DNA of 51,421 bases from Betaproteobacteria bacterium (GTDB lineage: Bacteria > Pseudomonadota > Gammaproteobacteria > Burkholderiales > Burkholderiaceae_D). Where the stretch lies: contig JANXTA010000057.1 in the NCBI GenBank assembly GCA_025356395.1, positions 1 to 51,421 of the forward strand, in the 5' to 3' direction. The position numbers and the translations under genes are program-made. The notes under the pieces were generated by a model. That model ran no database searches. It worked only from the letters and a program-made list of their open reading frames with translations, and was not told the origin of the DNA. Below are positions 7,735-17,069 of this stretch, piece after piece. Every line of letters begins with the position of its first letter. Position 1 is the first letter of the stretch.

Positions 7735-8374
7735 GCTGACCGTCCATCATCTGAAGAAATCCCAATCCGAACGCATCGTCTGGCTCTGCGAGGAACTGGG
7801 CCTGGACTATGAACTGAAGTGCTACAACCGCGATCCGGTGACGATGCTCGCGATGCCGGACTACAAGGCCCTGCATCCGATCGGCGCCGCGCCGGTCATC
7901 ACCGAAGGCGCCCTCACGCTCGCCGAGTCGGGCGCGATTGTCGACTACATCGTGGCGAAGCACGACGGCGCGCGCCTGACGATCGCCCCGTCGCATCCGG
8001 ACTTCGCGCAATACCTGTACTGGCTGCACTTCGCCAACGGCAACCTGCAACCGGGCATGGGTCGCAACATGATCCTGAATCGCCTGAGCCTGCCAGACGA
8101 CAACCCGACGCGGGTCGCGATGCGAGGCCGCCTGGATCGCGCGCTGCGATACATGGACGACCGGCTGGAAGAAGCGACCTGGCTGGCGGGCGAGCAGTTC
8201 ACCATCGCGGACATCATGACCGTCTTCTCGCTGACGACCATGCGTCACTTCTATCCGCTCGACCTGACACCCTTCGTCCACATCAAGGCCTACCTGCAGC
8301 GCGTCGGCGCGCGCGCTGCCTACCGACTTGCGATGGAGAAGGGCGACCCCGGCATGTCGCCGATGCTGGGCTGA
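7733..8374 (+). CDS. Glutathione S-transferase family protein
   Basis: A 213-residue cytosolic GST. The N-terminal thioredoxin-like domain runs to about residue 80 (LTVHHLKKSQSERIVWLCEE; PVITEGALTLAESGAIVDYI, holding the cis-Pro and the Glu-Ser glutathione-binding pair). The all-helical C-terminal domain follows, with the N-capping segment WLAGEQFTIADIMTVF. It would conjugate or reduce electrophiles with glutathione; the substrate is unknown. It starts head-to-head with the ChaN gene within the same four bases CATG and ends 21 nt before the convergent gamma-glutamyltransferase gene. Both have glutathione as substrate, but they are on opposite strands. Confidence 0.93.
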   Translation: MLTVHHLKKSQSERIVWLCEELGLDYELKCYNRDPVTMLAMPDYKALHPIGAAPVITEGALTLAESGAIVDYIVAKHDGARLTIAPSHPDFAQYLYWLHFANGNLQPGMGRNMILNRLSLPDDNPTRVAMRGRLDRALRYMDDRLEEATWLAGEQFTIADIMTVFSLTTMRHFYPLDLTPFVHIKAYLQRVGARAAYRLAMEKGDPGMSPMLG

Positions 8375-8395
8375 CGGCATCAGCCGGAGTCTTCG

Positions 8396-10378
8396 TCAAG
8401 GCAGGAACAGGTCCCCGAGCACGACGCCTTCGCGACGCGGATCTGTCCCGCCCGCGAGTGCCGGCGCGCCGTTGGACTGCACGCGAATGATCGAATTGAC
8501 GCCGCTGGCTTGAGCCGCCGTGGACACCGTGTGGCCCAGCGCCCGCAGGCCCGTGATCAGCGGATCGTTGTTGCCATTGTTGGTGATGTCGACGTTCGGG
8601 TGCTCGCCGCCGACCGTCGTGGTCGGGTTGTTGCTCGCGCCGAAGTCGACCAGGCCGGAAGACTGCTGCGCGTCGAGCCCCCAGTCGAGGACGCCGACCA
8701 CCGTCTTCAGGACGTACTGGGGGATCGTGCCGCCGCCCGGCGAGCCGGTCGCCATGAAGAAGTCGCCACGGCTGCCGTCCGCATTCATCCTGAAGATCAG
8801 CGTGGGCGCCATAGAGCTGCGCGGCCGCTTGTTCGGGGCGAGCCGATTGGCGATCAGCGCGCTATTGGCGTCCGTCGGCGTCGCCGAGAAGTCGGTGAGC
8901 TGGTTGTTGAGCAGGAAGCCGTGCGTCATGTGGAACGAGCCCATGCTCGACTCGACCGTCGTGGTCGCGGTCAACACGCTGCCGTCGCTGTCGACGATCG
9001 TGAACTGGTTCGTGCCGTGCTCGACCGTGATGGTGTCGACCCCGAACGAGACCGGTCCCAGGTTACCGGCCTGTGCGGTGCCGATGCTCGTGCCGAAGTT
9101 GATCAGCCCGGCGCGACTCTGCAGGTAGAGCTTGTTCAGCAACGTGTTCACGCTGTTGCCGGGCAAGGGCACGAAGTCGGTATCGGCGACGTACTTGTCG
9201 CGATCGGCATAGGCGAGACGCTCGGCCTCGCTGATCAGATGGACACCCAGTACCGTGGGATGGTCGCCTTCGAGATCGATCGCCGTCGGCTTGTTGAGCG
9301 CGAGGTTGAAGTTCTCGAGGATGCCGAGCGCCGAAGCCACGGTAATGCCGCCCGACGTAGGCGGCCCCATGCCGCAGACGTAATACGCGCGATAGGTCGT
9401 GCAGACTGGATCGCGCAGCTTCGCCTGGTAGGCGGCGAGGTCGGCCACCGTAGTCTTGCCGGGCGTGGTCGGCGTGCCGTCGGTCGCCGCGCTCACGGCG
9501 ATCTTGGCGACGATGTCCACGGCGATCGAGCCGGTCATGATTGCGTCGGCGCCGTTGGCGGCCATCAGCGTCAGCGACTGCGCGTAGGCCGGATTGGTCA
9601 GGACCGTACCGAGCGCCTTCGGCGTGCCGTCCGCGTTGAAGAAGTACGCCGTCGCCTCGGGGTCGCGCTTGAGGCTGGCCGCGTTGGACGAGATCGCGGC
9701 CGCGAGACGACCTCCGATCTTGAAACCGTTGGTCGACAGGGCGATCGCGTCGCCGAAGAAGTCCTTCCACGCGAGCTTGCCGTGGTCGCGCTGCACGGCC
9801 TCGATCAGCCGCGGCACGCCGATGGTTCCGATCGAGCGACCGCTCGCACGGGCATTGGGCCGGGGCACGGTCTGGTTGGTGACGTCGTCGATGTAGCGCA
9901 GGTAGTTGACCGTCGCGGCGGCTGGCGCGGACTCGCGACCGTCGTAGGACTGCACCGTCTTCCGGTTGGCGTCTTAGTACAGCATGAAGCCGCCCGAGCC
10001 CAGACCGGTCGCTTCAGAAACGGTCAAGCCCAACACCGCCTGCACCGAGACCGCCGCGTCGGCGGCGCTGCCACCCTTCAGCAGCGTGGCGCATCCCGCG
10101 GCGCTCGCAAAGGCGTTGGAGGTCGTGACCATGAACTTCTTCGCGAAGGCTGTCTTGAGCCCGACGCGATAGCCGGAAGCCGCCTCGGGCAGTGCCGGAT
10201 CGCCGGACAGGTTGGAGCCGACGACGACGCTGGTGCCGTCGCTGGCCAGCGCCACGCAGGTGGCCGCGGGCGCCGCAACGACGGGCGGAGGACCGCCGTC
10301 ATCGTTGCCACAGGAGCCGAGCATCAACGAGGCTCCGACGAGCGGGATGGCAACTACGAGAAAACGCGAGCGGGACAT
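8396..10378 (-). pseudogene. ggt: Gamma-glutamyltransferase gene interrupted by an in-frame TAA
   Basis: Read through, this is a 660-residue gamma-glutamyltransferase, normal for a secreted form. It has a lipoprotein-like N-terminus (LMLGSCGNDDG), the propeptide motif TVSEATGLGSGGFMLY, QSYDGRESAPAAAT, and the autoprocessing/nucleophile threonine in HGTNQFTIVD (about residue 456), then GFLLNNQLTDFS. Codon 135 (9976-9974) is TAA, falling where relatives usually have a second Tyr (FMLYY-DA); the same frame continues without other damage on both sides. As written, the cell makes a 134-residue fragment, and at most a restart at Met142 lacking the N-terminus. A recent nonsense mutation or a base-call error is most likely; stop readthrough is less likely. 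It would have degraded periplasmic glutathione. Confidence 0.85.
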
Positions 10379-10431
10379 CGGCTTCCTTTCGGTGGGTGGC
10401 GCCTTGCCACCAAGAGGTCGAGGGTCGCAGA

Positions 10432-10447
10432 GCCCAAAAATTTGGGC
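10432..10447. promoter_or_regulatory. Palindrome upstream of ggt
   Basis: GCCCAAAAATTTGGGC has 7-bp arms around a 2-nt centre, about 54 nt upstream of the ggt start codon and therefore in its likely promoter or leader. An operator is possible. It has no T-tract, so it is unlikely to be an intrinsic terminator. The rest of the 250-nt spacer shows nothing clear. Confidence 0.35.
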
Positions 10448-10628
10448 AAGTCTGTCGTGCTCGCGGAGGTCGGAGATGCGACGCCGGCGAAGGAACGATG
10501 CGGGTGTCGCGCGCAATACGACGACGCGAATCAGCGCGACCCGGATCGCGCATCCGTCGCCCGAAAAAGGAAACGTCCACATCGAGCGGTGACGCCGGAT
10601 AGCCACGTTGACCAGCCGACCGTTGCGG

Positions 10629-11176
10629 TCAGGCGCAGTGCTTGCGCATCAGCGCCAATCCGGCCAGACCCAGGCCCAACAGGGCGATGCTTTACGGCTC
10701 CGGAACGAGTGCGGCGCCCGCGCTGATCCCGACACCCGGAGCACTCTGGAACGCATAGCCCTGCAGCAACGTGCCGGCGAACTCGGCGATGCCGCCGGAC
10801 GCCGTCAATGCAGGCCGATGAACGATGCGGTGCTTGAAAAACTCAGCACCGTCGACGACGGGTAGCTCACAAGCTGGTACGAGTTGTCGAAAACCAGGGG
10901 GCCCCGTGCGGGATCGAAGCGGACCGAGATGCCGAAGAAGTCCTTCGCCTACATGGCCGTGCCCGCAGTCGATGGACTGACCGGACTTGGAAAGCCGCTG
11001 CCGTTGTCACGGAGCGTGAACGACTGCCCCAGATAGCCGAAGCTGATGGAGCCGCCGGTGAAATCGACGTTAGTCGTGCTGCCGATGATGGCGGCGCTGG
11101 CGCCGAGCGAAAAGAGCGATGCGGTCGCGATCGAGCAGGCGCCTGCCAGTCTGCGAAGAGGTGCGAGGTGCGTCAT
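10629..11176 (-). pseudogene. Decayed PEP-CTERM sorting-domain protein gene 1
   Basis: From ATG 11176 (MTHLAPLRRLAG) the minus strand encodes a signal peptide (SIATASLFSLGASA|A) and a secreted beta-rich start, then a TAG (10951-10949). The same frame continues with AKDFFGISVRFDPARGPLVF to a stop at 10807. After a shift of frame near 10807-10850 comes GGIAEFAGTLLQGYAF and a C-terminal PEP-CTERM signal. That signal reads VPEP, TAA (10694-10692), then the membrane helix IALLGLGLAGLAL and the basic end MRKHCA. Two stops and one frameshift make it non-functional. PEP-CTERM proteins are exported and processed by exosortase (EpsH/XrtA type); no such gene is in the window. Confidence 0.75.
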
Positions 11177-11399
11177 GCGGCGTTCCCGGAATAGAAGTGA
11201 AAAATTACCGCATTGCAAGTTTCCTGCCCGAGGCGACGACCATTTGAAACGATTGACTTGACGTGATCACGACGTTTTCGAACCAAACCGGCATATAAAT
11301 TCTGTCGACTATTTATCAATATAATCAGGAAGTTGAAACTACCTCGTCGTCCGATAAGGGGTCGACGATCCGCCTACAGGAACCCTTGCGCTCCGGCCA
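11177..11399. other. AT-rich intergenic region
   Basis: Contains no gene. Positions about 11285-11340 are strikingly AT-rich for this genome (ATATAAATT, TATTTATCAATATAAT) and could hold promoters for the leftward PEP-CTERM remnant. It could also be a remnant of inserted foreign DNA. No convincing terminator is seen for the end of nikR. Confidence 0.4.
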
Positions 11400-11909
11400 T
11401 CAGGTCGACGGCTTCAGGTGCAGGTGCGCATGGCCGCCGATGTCGTGCTTGTGCGTGTGCCCGTGGTCGCTGACCTTGCGCAGCCGCGATTTCGCGTGCG
11501 GCTCGTGCGTCTGCACGCTGATGATGTTCACCGCGCCGTGATGCACCCCGCGCTCCGCGCAGAGCGCCTCCGAGAATCGCTGTACCTCTTTCGTGTCGCC
11601 TCGAAGGATCACGGTCTCCAGGCAGTGGTCGTGATCGAGGTGGGCATGCATCGTCGAGACCGTGAGCTCGTGATGCTCGTGCTGCATGCCGGTGATGCGC
11701 TCGCCCAGGTCGCGTTCGTGATGATTGAAGACATAGGAGAGGCAGGCGATGCACTCGCCCTTCGGCGTGTCCATCTGCTTGGTGCGTTCGAGTTCCGCTC
11801 GCAGCAGATCGCGGACGGCTTCGGATCGGGTGCCATAACCCCGCAGCGTGATCAACGCGTCGAATTCCGCGGCCAGCTTCTCGTCGAGCGAGATCGTGAA
11901 ACGTTCCAT
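11400..11909 (-). CDS. nikR: Nickel-responsive regulator NikR
   Basis: A 169-residue ribbon-helix-helix repressor. The RHH domain is residues 1-45 (MERFTISLDEKLAAEFDALI ... YGTRSEAVRDLLR), followed by the ACT-like nickel-binding domain. High-affinity Ni ligands are present one residue offset from E. coli: His77, His88, His90 and Cys96 in MHAHLDHDHCLE. The C-terminus is extended and His-rich (HGHTHKHDIGGHAHLHLK), which may add metal binding. The start at 11909 is chosen for its strong G-rich ribosome site (GGGGAAGC before ATG). No nikABCDE, urease or hydrogenase gene is adjacent, so its targets lie elsewhere. Confidence 0.95.
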   Translation of the reverse strand: MERFTISLDEKLAAEFDALITLRGYGTRSEAVRDLLRAELERTKQMDTPKGECIACLSYVFNHHERDLGERITGMQHEHHELTVSTMHAHLDHDHCLETVILRGDTKEVQRFSEALCAERGVHHGAVNIISVQTHEPHAKSRLRKVSDHGHTHKHDIGGHAHLHLKPST

Positions 11910-11963
11910 GCTTCCCCCCCCGGTAGTCATCCGGAAGTCTAGCGTTTCGTCCCCGTCGCCCGC

Positions 11964-12704
11964 TCAGAACACCATCCCACCCGCGACATCGACCGTGCAT
12001 CCGGTGACCCACGCGGCATCGTCCGAGACGGCATAGGCCACGGCCGCGGCGATGTCCTTCGGCTGACCGACGCGGCCCAGCGCCGTCTTCGCCACCAGGA
12101 AGTCGGTCATCCCCTTGGCCGACTCGGCATTGCCCTCGGTCGCGACGAAGCCGGGCGCGATGCCGACGACACGGATGCCGCGCGGGCCGAGTTCCATGCC
12201 GAGCGACCGCGTCAGCGTATCGACCGCGCCCTTCGTGGCGCAGTAGACGTGGACCATCGGATAGGGGCTCTTAGCGAGCCCGGAGCTGATGTTGACGATG
12301 ACGCCGCCCGAACGCAGCACGCGGGCCGCGGCTTGCGTGGCGAGGAGCAGCCCGCGCACGTTGAGGTGGAAGTGCGCGTCGAAGGTCTCGGCCGTCAACG
12401 TGTCGAGAGAGTCCGCCTCGTAGACGCCCGCGTTGTTGACGAGGATGTCGAGACAGCCGAACGTTTTCACGGCCGCGTCGATCAGGGGCGCGACCTGCTC
12501 GGGCTTCGACAGGTCGGCCTTCACGGCGATGGCTTCACCGCCTGCCACGACGATCCTGCGGACGACGACAGCGGCGGTCTCCGCGCTGCGCGAGTAGTTG
12601 ACGACGACGCGTGCGCCGTCGGCCGCGAGTCGTTCGGCGATGCCGGCGCCGATGCCCTTGGACGATCCGGTGACGATCGCGACCTTGCCGGTGAGATGAC
12701 TCAT
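11964..12704 (-). CDS. SDR-family oxidoreductase (FabG-like)
   Basis: A 246-residue classical short-chain dehydrogenase/reductase. It has the cofactor motif TGSSKGIG (residues 12-19), NNAG, catalytic Ser in NISSGLA, and Tyr-Lys in YCATK, and it ends VDVAGGMVF. The Asn-Tyr-Ser region after the first strand (VVVNYSRSAE) suggests NADP(H). Substrate is unknown. It is divergently paired with a LysR regulator 58 nt away, the classic arrangement in which the regulator controls the neighbouring gene. Confidence 0.93.
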   Translation of the reverse strand: MSHLTGKVAIVTGSSKGIGAGIAERLAADGARVVVNYSRSAETAAVVVRRIVVAGGEAIAVKADLSKPEQVAPLIDAAVKTFGCLDILVNNAGVYEADSLDTLTAETFDAHFHLNVRGLLLATQAAARVLRSGGVIVNISSGLAKSPYPMVHVYCATKGAVDTLTRSLGMELGPRGIRVVGIAPGFVATEGNAESAKGMTDFLVAKTALGRVGQPKDIAAAVAYAVSDDAAWVTGCTVDVAGGMVF

Positions 12705-12762
12705 GCGGTGTGCTCCTGATGGATGGAAGCCCGCAACATAAGCTTTCGATAGCCGCGGATAA

Positions 12763-13749
12763 ATGGGGATGATCGGGATGCACCATGAAGCCCTGCTTCA
12801 TAATGTAATTGTGTCCTCCGACCTCCTTCCCGCCATCGCCGCCTTTGCACGCGTCGCGCATCACGCGAGCTTCACCCGCGCCTCCGCCGAACTCGGCGTG
12901 TCGCCTTCCGCTCTTTCGCAGACCCTGCGCATGCTCGAGGGACGGCTCGGCGTGCGCCTGCTCGATCGATCGACGCGCCGCGTCGGCGTCACCGAGATCG
13001 GCCAGCGTTTCCTGCTCAACGCGCAGCCGGGTCTCGCAGCGTTGTCGGCCGCCGTCGACGCGGTCAACGAATCGCGCGAGCAGCCGAGCGGTGTGCTCCG
13101 ACTCAATCTCTCGCGCACGGCCGCCGACATCCTGGTGACGCCGCACCTGGTCGACTTCCTCGAAGCCTTCCCCGACATCACGGTGGACATCCGCTGCGAC
13201 AACGCACTGGTCGACCTGGTCGGCAACGGGTTCGACGCCGGCATCCGCCTCGGCGAGAACCTGGCGCAGGACGTGGTGGCCGTGCCGCTTGGCGGCAAGC
13301 ACCGCATCGCGACCGTGGCCGCGCCCCGCTACCTCGCCGGACGCAAGCCGCCACGCAAGCCCGAGGACCTCGCCGCGCACCGTTGCCTCAACGTGCGCCT
13401 CGCCGGCGGCATCTATCGCTGGGAGTACATACACAAGGGACGCGACTTCGACATCGAGCCCAGTGGACCGCTGCTCAGCAACGACGGCGACGTGGTCTTC
13501 GCCGCCGTGCTAGCGGGCGCCGGCATCGGCTGCACCTTCGAAGCGCTGGCGCAGGACCATCTCGACGCCGGACGGCTGATCCCGCTGCTGAAGCCGTGGT
13601 GGCCGACCTTCACCGGCTTCTATCTCTACTACCCGAGCCGCGCGCACGTACCGCGCAAGCTGCGGGTCTTCATCGACTTCATGCGGGGCCGCTCGAACGG
13701 GCGCTCGCCGTTTGCCGAGAACGCAGAACGACACATGAGCACACGATGA
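12763..13749 (+). CDS. LysR-family transcriptional regulator
   Basis: A 328-residue regulator. The N-terminal winged helix-turn-helix spans about residues 20-80 (FARVAHHASFTRASAELGVS ... LEGRLGVRLLDRSTRRVGVT). The periplasmic-binding-like effector domain runs from about 105 to 310 (GVLRLNLSRTAADILVTPHL, DAGIRLGENLAQDVVAVPLG, GAGIGCTFEALAQDHLDAGR). It belongs to the LysR subgroup that commonly controls a divergent SDR, here the gene at 11964-12704. The 58-nt spacer should hold the shared promoters. The start could be this ATG, the Met six codons later, or a downstream codon nearer the HTH. Confidence 0.93.
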   Translation: MGMIGMHHEALLHNVIVSSDLLPAIAAFARVAHHASFTRASAELGVSPSALSQTLRMLEGRLGVRLLDRSTRRVGVTEIGQRFLLNAQPGLAALSAAVDAVNESREQPSGVLRLNLSRTAADILVTPHLVDFLEAFPDITVDIRCDNALVDLVGNGFDAGIRLGENLAQDVVAVPLGGKHRIATVAAPRYLAGRKPPRKPEDLAAHRCLNVRLAGGIYRWEYIHKGRDFDIEPSGPLLSNDGDVVFAAVLAGAGIGCTFEALAQDHLDAGRLIPLLKPWWPTFTGFYLYYPSRAHVPRKLRVFIDFMRGRSNGRSPFAENAERHMSTR

Positions 13750-13803
13750 GTTGCGTATTCTCCAATCGGGCCAGCTCTGAATCGCCCGTCCCATCGTCCC
13801 GCC

Positions 13804-15602
13804 GTGTCGCCGCCAGAGGGCTCGTCCCGTTCAATCGCGCCGGTCACGACGCAGGTTTATCCGCCGTTCTCCGGTCATCCGCGACCCCTCGTCGAAGGCG
13901 CGCTCGAACGCATCCTCGGCAGCCGCACCTTCCGTCGTTCGCTGCGCCAGAAGAGCTTCCTGCGACACGTCTTCGACGCGGCGCTGAACGGTCGTCACGA
14001 GAACCTGCAGGAGATCGTCATCGGCCTCGAGGTCTTCGGCCGCGACATCGCCGGCTATGACCCGCGGCTCGATCCGATCGTCCGCGTGGAAGCGGGCCGC
14101 GTTCGAGATCCAGATCCCGGTCGGCAGCTTCCTGCCCCGCCTGGTGCGCCGCGTGGCGGCGAAGCCCGCGGCACGCAACCTGGGCTCGTTCGCCGTGCTG
14201 CCCTTCGCGAGCCTGTCGTCCGATCCGGGGTGATGCCTTCTTCTGCAAGGCGCTCGCGGACCAGCTGATCGAGATGCGGAGCCGCGTGCCGGGCGTGCGG
14301 GTCGTCGGCCGGATGTCGGCGATCAAGGCGCGCTCGCAGAGCGTCGCCATGAAGGTGGTTAGCAAGCTGCTCGGCGTGAACCATGTGATCGAGGGCAGCG
14401 TGCAACGTGCGCGGTCACGCTATCGCTGCATCGCACAGCTCTTTCGCACGCGCGATCGCGTCTGCATCTGGTCGCAGCGCTTCGAGTGCGTGGTCGGCGC
14501 AGGCGGCGACCTGTTCGCGTTCCAGGACCTCATCGCCGATACCGTCACAGCCGCCGTCGTGCAGCCGAAATCGGCCGACGTCGAGCCACCAAAGCGCTTC
14601 GTGAGCGGCAGCGTCCCGGCGCGCGACCTGTACGAACGGGCGCGCTATCTCGTCCAGGTCCGCAACAACGAGGGACTCGAGAAGGGCATCGCGCTGCTCG
14701 AGCAGTCGATCGCGCTCGACCCGGATTTTGCGCCCGCGCATTCGCAGCTCGACATGGCACGCAGCATGTATTACGGAATCATGGCCTACCCGACGCTGCC
14801 CGCGTTCCGCGAAGTCGAGCAATCGGCGCGCCGCGCACTGGCGCTCGATCCGCTCGACGGCGAGGCGTGCGCGCTGATCGCCAACATGGTGTTTCGCGTC
14901 GATCGCGACTGGGCGAAGGCCGAGCCGATGTTCCGCGAAGCCCTGCGGGTCGCGCCCAACTCCGCGAGCGCGCACCAGAGTCATACCGCGGCGCTGGTCT
15001 TCAACGGGCGCTATTTCGAAGGACTCGACCACAAGCGCATCGCCCTCGATCTCGATCCGCTCAACATCACGGTCCGCATCCATCTCGCGGTCATCACCGC
15101 GTATGCACACACCTACCGAACCGCGATCGACGAGTTCAGTACGCTCCTCGAGATCGAACTCGAGCACTTCGACGCGCACATCATCCTGGGCCCCGCCTAT
15201 CTGTGGGCCGGCGATGGCGACGCGGCGATGGTGCACTTCGACAGCGCCTGCCGCATCGCACCGGGCCATCCGATCCCGCTGTTCGACCGGATCTTCGTGC
15301 ACGGCATGATTGGCGACCGCGGATGGGCGATGCTCGCCGACCTGCTCGGGCGTCTCGAGGGCAGGCACTACCAGCTCTACAACCGCGCGATGGCTGAAGC
15401 TTTCCTGGGCGATGTCGGCGGGGCGTGCGTGTCGCTGCGACGATCGGCCGCCGCGCACGAGCTGCTGTTCATCCGCGTGCCCGCCGATCCGAGCTTCGAT
15501 GCGTGTCGCGATACCCCGGCGTTCGTCGCCCTGATGAACGAATACGGCATCCCGCGGCTGCTGCCCTCGCCGTTCGCGTCGGGTCTCGACCGCGGCGCTT
15601 GA
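13804..15602 (+). pseudogene. TPR-repeat protein with N-terminal winged-helix-like and FlgO-like domains, frameshifted
   Basis: Three overlapping reading frames together make one protein. The first (GTG 13804) gives FRRSLRQKSFLRHVFDAALN ... DPIVRVEAGRVR, the conserved domain that opens many TPR 'adenylate cyclase-like' proteins. Near 14099 the frame shifts, apparently with loss of the usual segment after 'GRVR', to FEIQIPVGSFLPRLVRR ... FAVLPFASLSSDPG (14102-14230). A further one-base shift at 14228-14232 leads to DAFFCKALADQLIE. The last frame, about 457 residues to 15602, holds the FlgO-like part (VIEGSVQRARSRYRCIAQLF) and TPR-like repeats (YERARYLVQ, ALDPLDGEACALI, AYAHTYRTAIDEF). The 3' half might still be expressed from ATG 14274. 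Confidence 0.75.
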
Positions 15603-15611
15603 GCGGAAGCT

Positions 15612-17069
15612 TCAGCGTGCGGCGTCCCAGCTGCCGCCCAGCGTCCTTACCAGCGATACGCTCGCGATCATCCGGCTGCCGAAGATCGACACGGCATTGC
15701 GCTCGTTGCTGAGCGCGGTAGCCTGCACGGTCACGACGTTGATGTAACTCACTGTGCCGGCCTTGTACTGGTTCAGCGTCAGCGCCAGCGACTCGCGCGC
15801 TGAAGCGAGCACGTCGTCCTGAGCCGCCGCTTCCTGCTCGAGGATGCGCAGTGCCGCGAGCTGGTCCTCGACATCGGCGAAGGCCGTCAGCACGGTCTGC
15901 CGATACGCCGCGACGTTCGCGTCGTAGTTGGCGATCGCCTGCGCGGTCTGCGCGCGTCGCAGGCCGCCGTCGAAGAGGGTCTGCGCGAGCGCCGGACCGA
16001 TCGACCAGAAGCGGTTCGGCACGGTGAACAGGTCCGTCGCCGACAGGCTCGAGAAGCCGCCGAAAGCCGACAGGCCGATGGACGGGAAGTACGCGGCCTT
16101 CGCCACGCCGATCTGCGCGTTCGCCGATGCGACACGCCGCTCGGCGCCGGCGATGTCGGGCCGGCGTTGCAGCAACTGCGACGGCAGACCGGTGAGCGGG
16201 ACCGCCGGCGCGCGCTTCTCGTCGAAGGCCTGCCAGCGCCTGACCGGGATCGAGAAGTCGGAGGCCGGCATGCCGACCAGCAACGCGATGGCGTTCTCGA
16301 GCTGCGCGCGCGAGACGCCGAGGTCGATGGACTGCACCTGCGTGGTCTTGAGCTGCGTCTCCGCCTGCGCCACGTCGACGCGCGCCGATACGCCGCCGGC
16401 GTAGCGGTTGCGCGTCACGTCGAGCGTGCGCTGGTAGGCCGCGATAGTGTCGTCGAGCAGCTGCTTCTGCGTATCGATCTGGCGCAGCTGGAAATAGTTG
16501 GACGCGAGCGTGGCCTGCGTCGACAGGCGGATGCCGGCGAGGTCGGACGCGCTGGCGTCGGCCGACGCCTGCTGCGACTCGACCTGTCGACGCACGCGGC
16601 CCCACAGGTCGATCTCCCACGACGCGCTGGCCGTGACCTGGCGCGTGGTCGAGGCGTTCGAGACCCCGCTGACGCTGTTGTTGCCGCGACCGCCACCCGA
16701 CCGCGTGGCGGCGGCGCTGCCCGAGATGACGGGGAAGTCGTTGGCGCGCGCCTGGTCGACCAGCGTGGACGCGGCGCGATACGAGGCCTCGGCCTGCACG
16801 ATCGACTGGTTGGCATTGCCCGCCGCGTCTTCAAGCGCATCGAGGTCGGCGTCGCCGTAGATCTTCCACCACGTGCCGCGCGGGACGTCGTCGGCCGGCG
16901 CCGCGACGCTCCAGCCCTGGCTCTCCTTGAACGCGGTCGGTGTCGCGACGTCGGGCCTCCGATAGTCGGGGCCGACCGTGCAGGCCGACAGCGCCACGGT
17001 GAGCGCGGCAGCCGCGAGCGCGCGGATTCGTCGTTGATTCGTGAAAGGCTTCATCGTATCTATCGTCAT
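15612..17069 (-). CDS. RND efflux outer-membrane lipoprotein (OprM/NodT family)
   Basis: Outer-membrane channel of the tripartite efflux pump, 485 residues. It has a signal peptide with lipobox LSAC ([20 protein letters not shown] ...), then [17 protein letters not shown], the family start. The two structural repeats of long helices include [21 protein letters not shown], the diagnostic block, and [13 protein letters not shown]. Its ATG overlaps the stop of the upstream RND gene (ATGA), so it is the last gene of the operon. It should dock with the MdtBC-like pump through the adaptor encoded at 23818-25323. The substrate range cannot be read from sequence. Confidence 0.95.
   Translation of the reverse strand: MTIDTMKPFTNQRRIRALAAAALTVALSACTVGPDYRRPDVATPTAFKESQGWSVAAPADDVPRGTWWKIYGDADLDALEDAAGNANQSIVQAEASYRAASTLVDQARANDFPVISGSAAATRSGGGRGNNSVSGVSNASTTRQVTASASWEIDLWGRVRRQVESQQASADASASDLAGIRLSTQATLASNYFQLRQIDTQKQLLDDTIAAYQRTLDVTRNRYAGGVSARVDVAQAETQLKTTQVQSIDLGVSRAQLENAIALLVGMPASDFSIPVRRWQAFDEKRAPAVPLTGLPSQLLQRRPDIAGAERRVASANAQIGVAKAAYFPSIGLSAFGGFSSLSATDLFTVPNRFWSIGPALAQTLFDGGLRRAQTAQAIANYDANVAAYRQTVLTAFADVEDQLAALRILEQEAAAQDDVLASARESLALTLNQYKAGTVSYINVVTVQATALSNERNAVSIFGSRMIASVSLVRTLGGSWDAAR

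Noticed and set aside
9974..10694. TAA as a sense codon or suppressed stop in this organism
   Set aside because: Broken genes have TAA, TAG and TGA as well as frameshifts, and intact genes end normally with all three, so codon reassignment does not fit.
11285..11340. AT-rich stretch as a replication origin or phage attachment site
   Set aside because: No DnaA-box cluster, no duplicated att core, no tRNA or integrase nearby.
14274..15602. Calling the TPR half as a complete gene
   Set aside because: Upstream frames contain the rest of the same protein in correct order, so it is a fragment of a larger broken gene.
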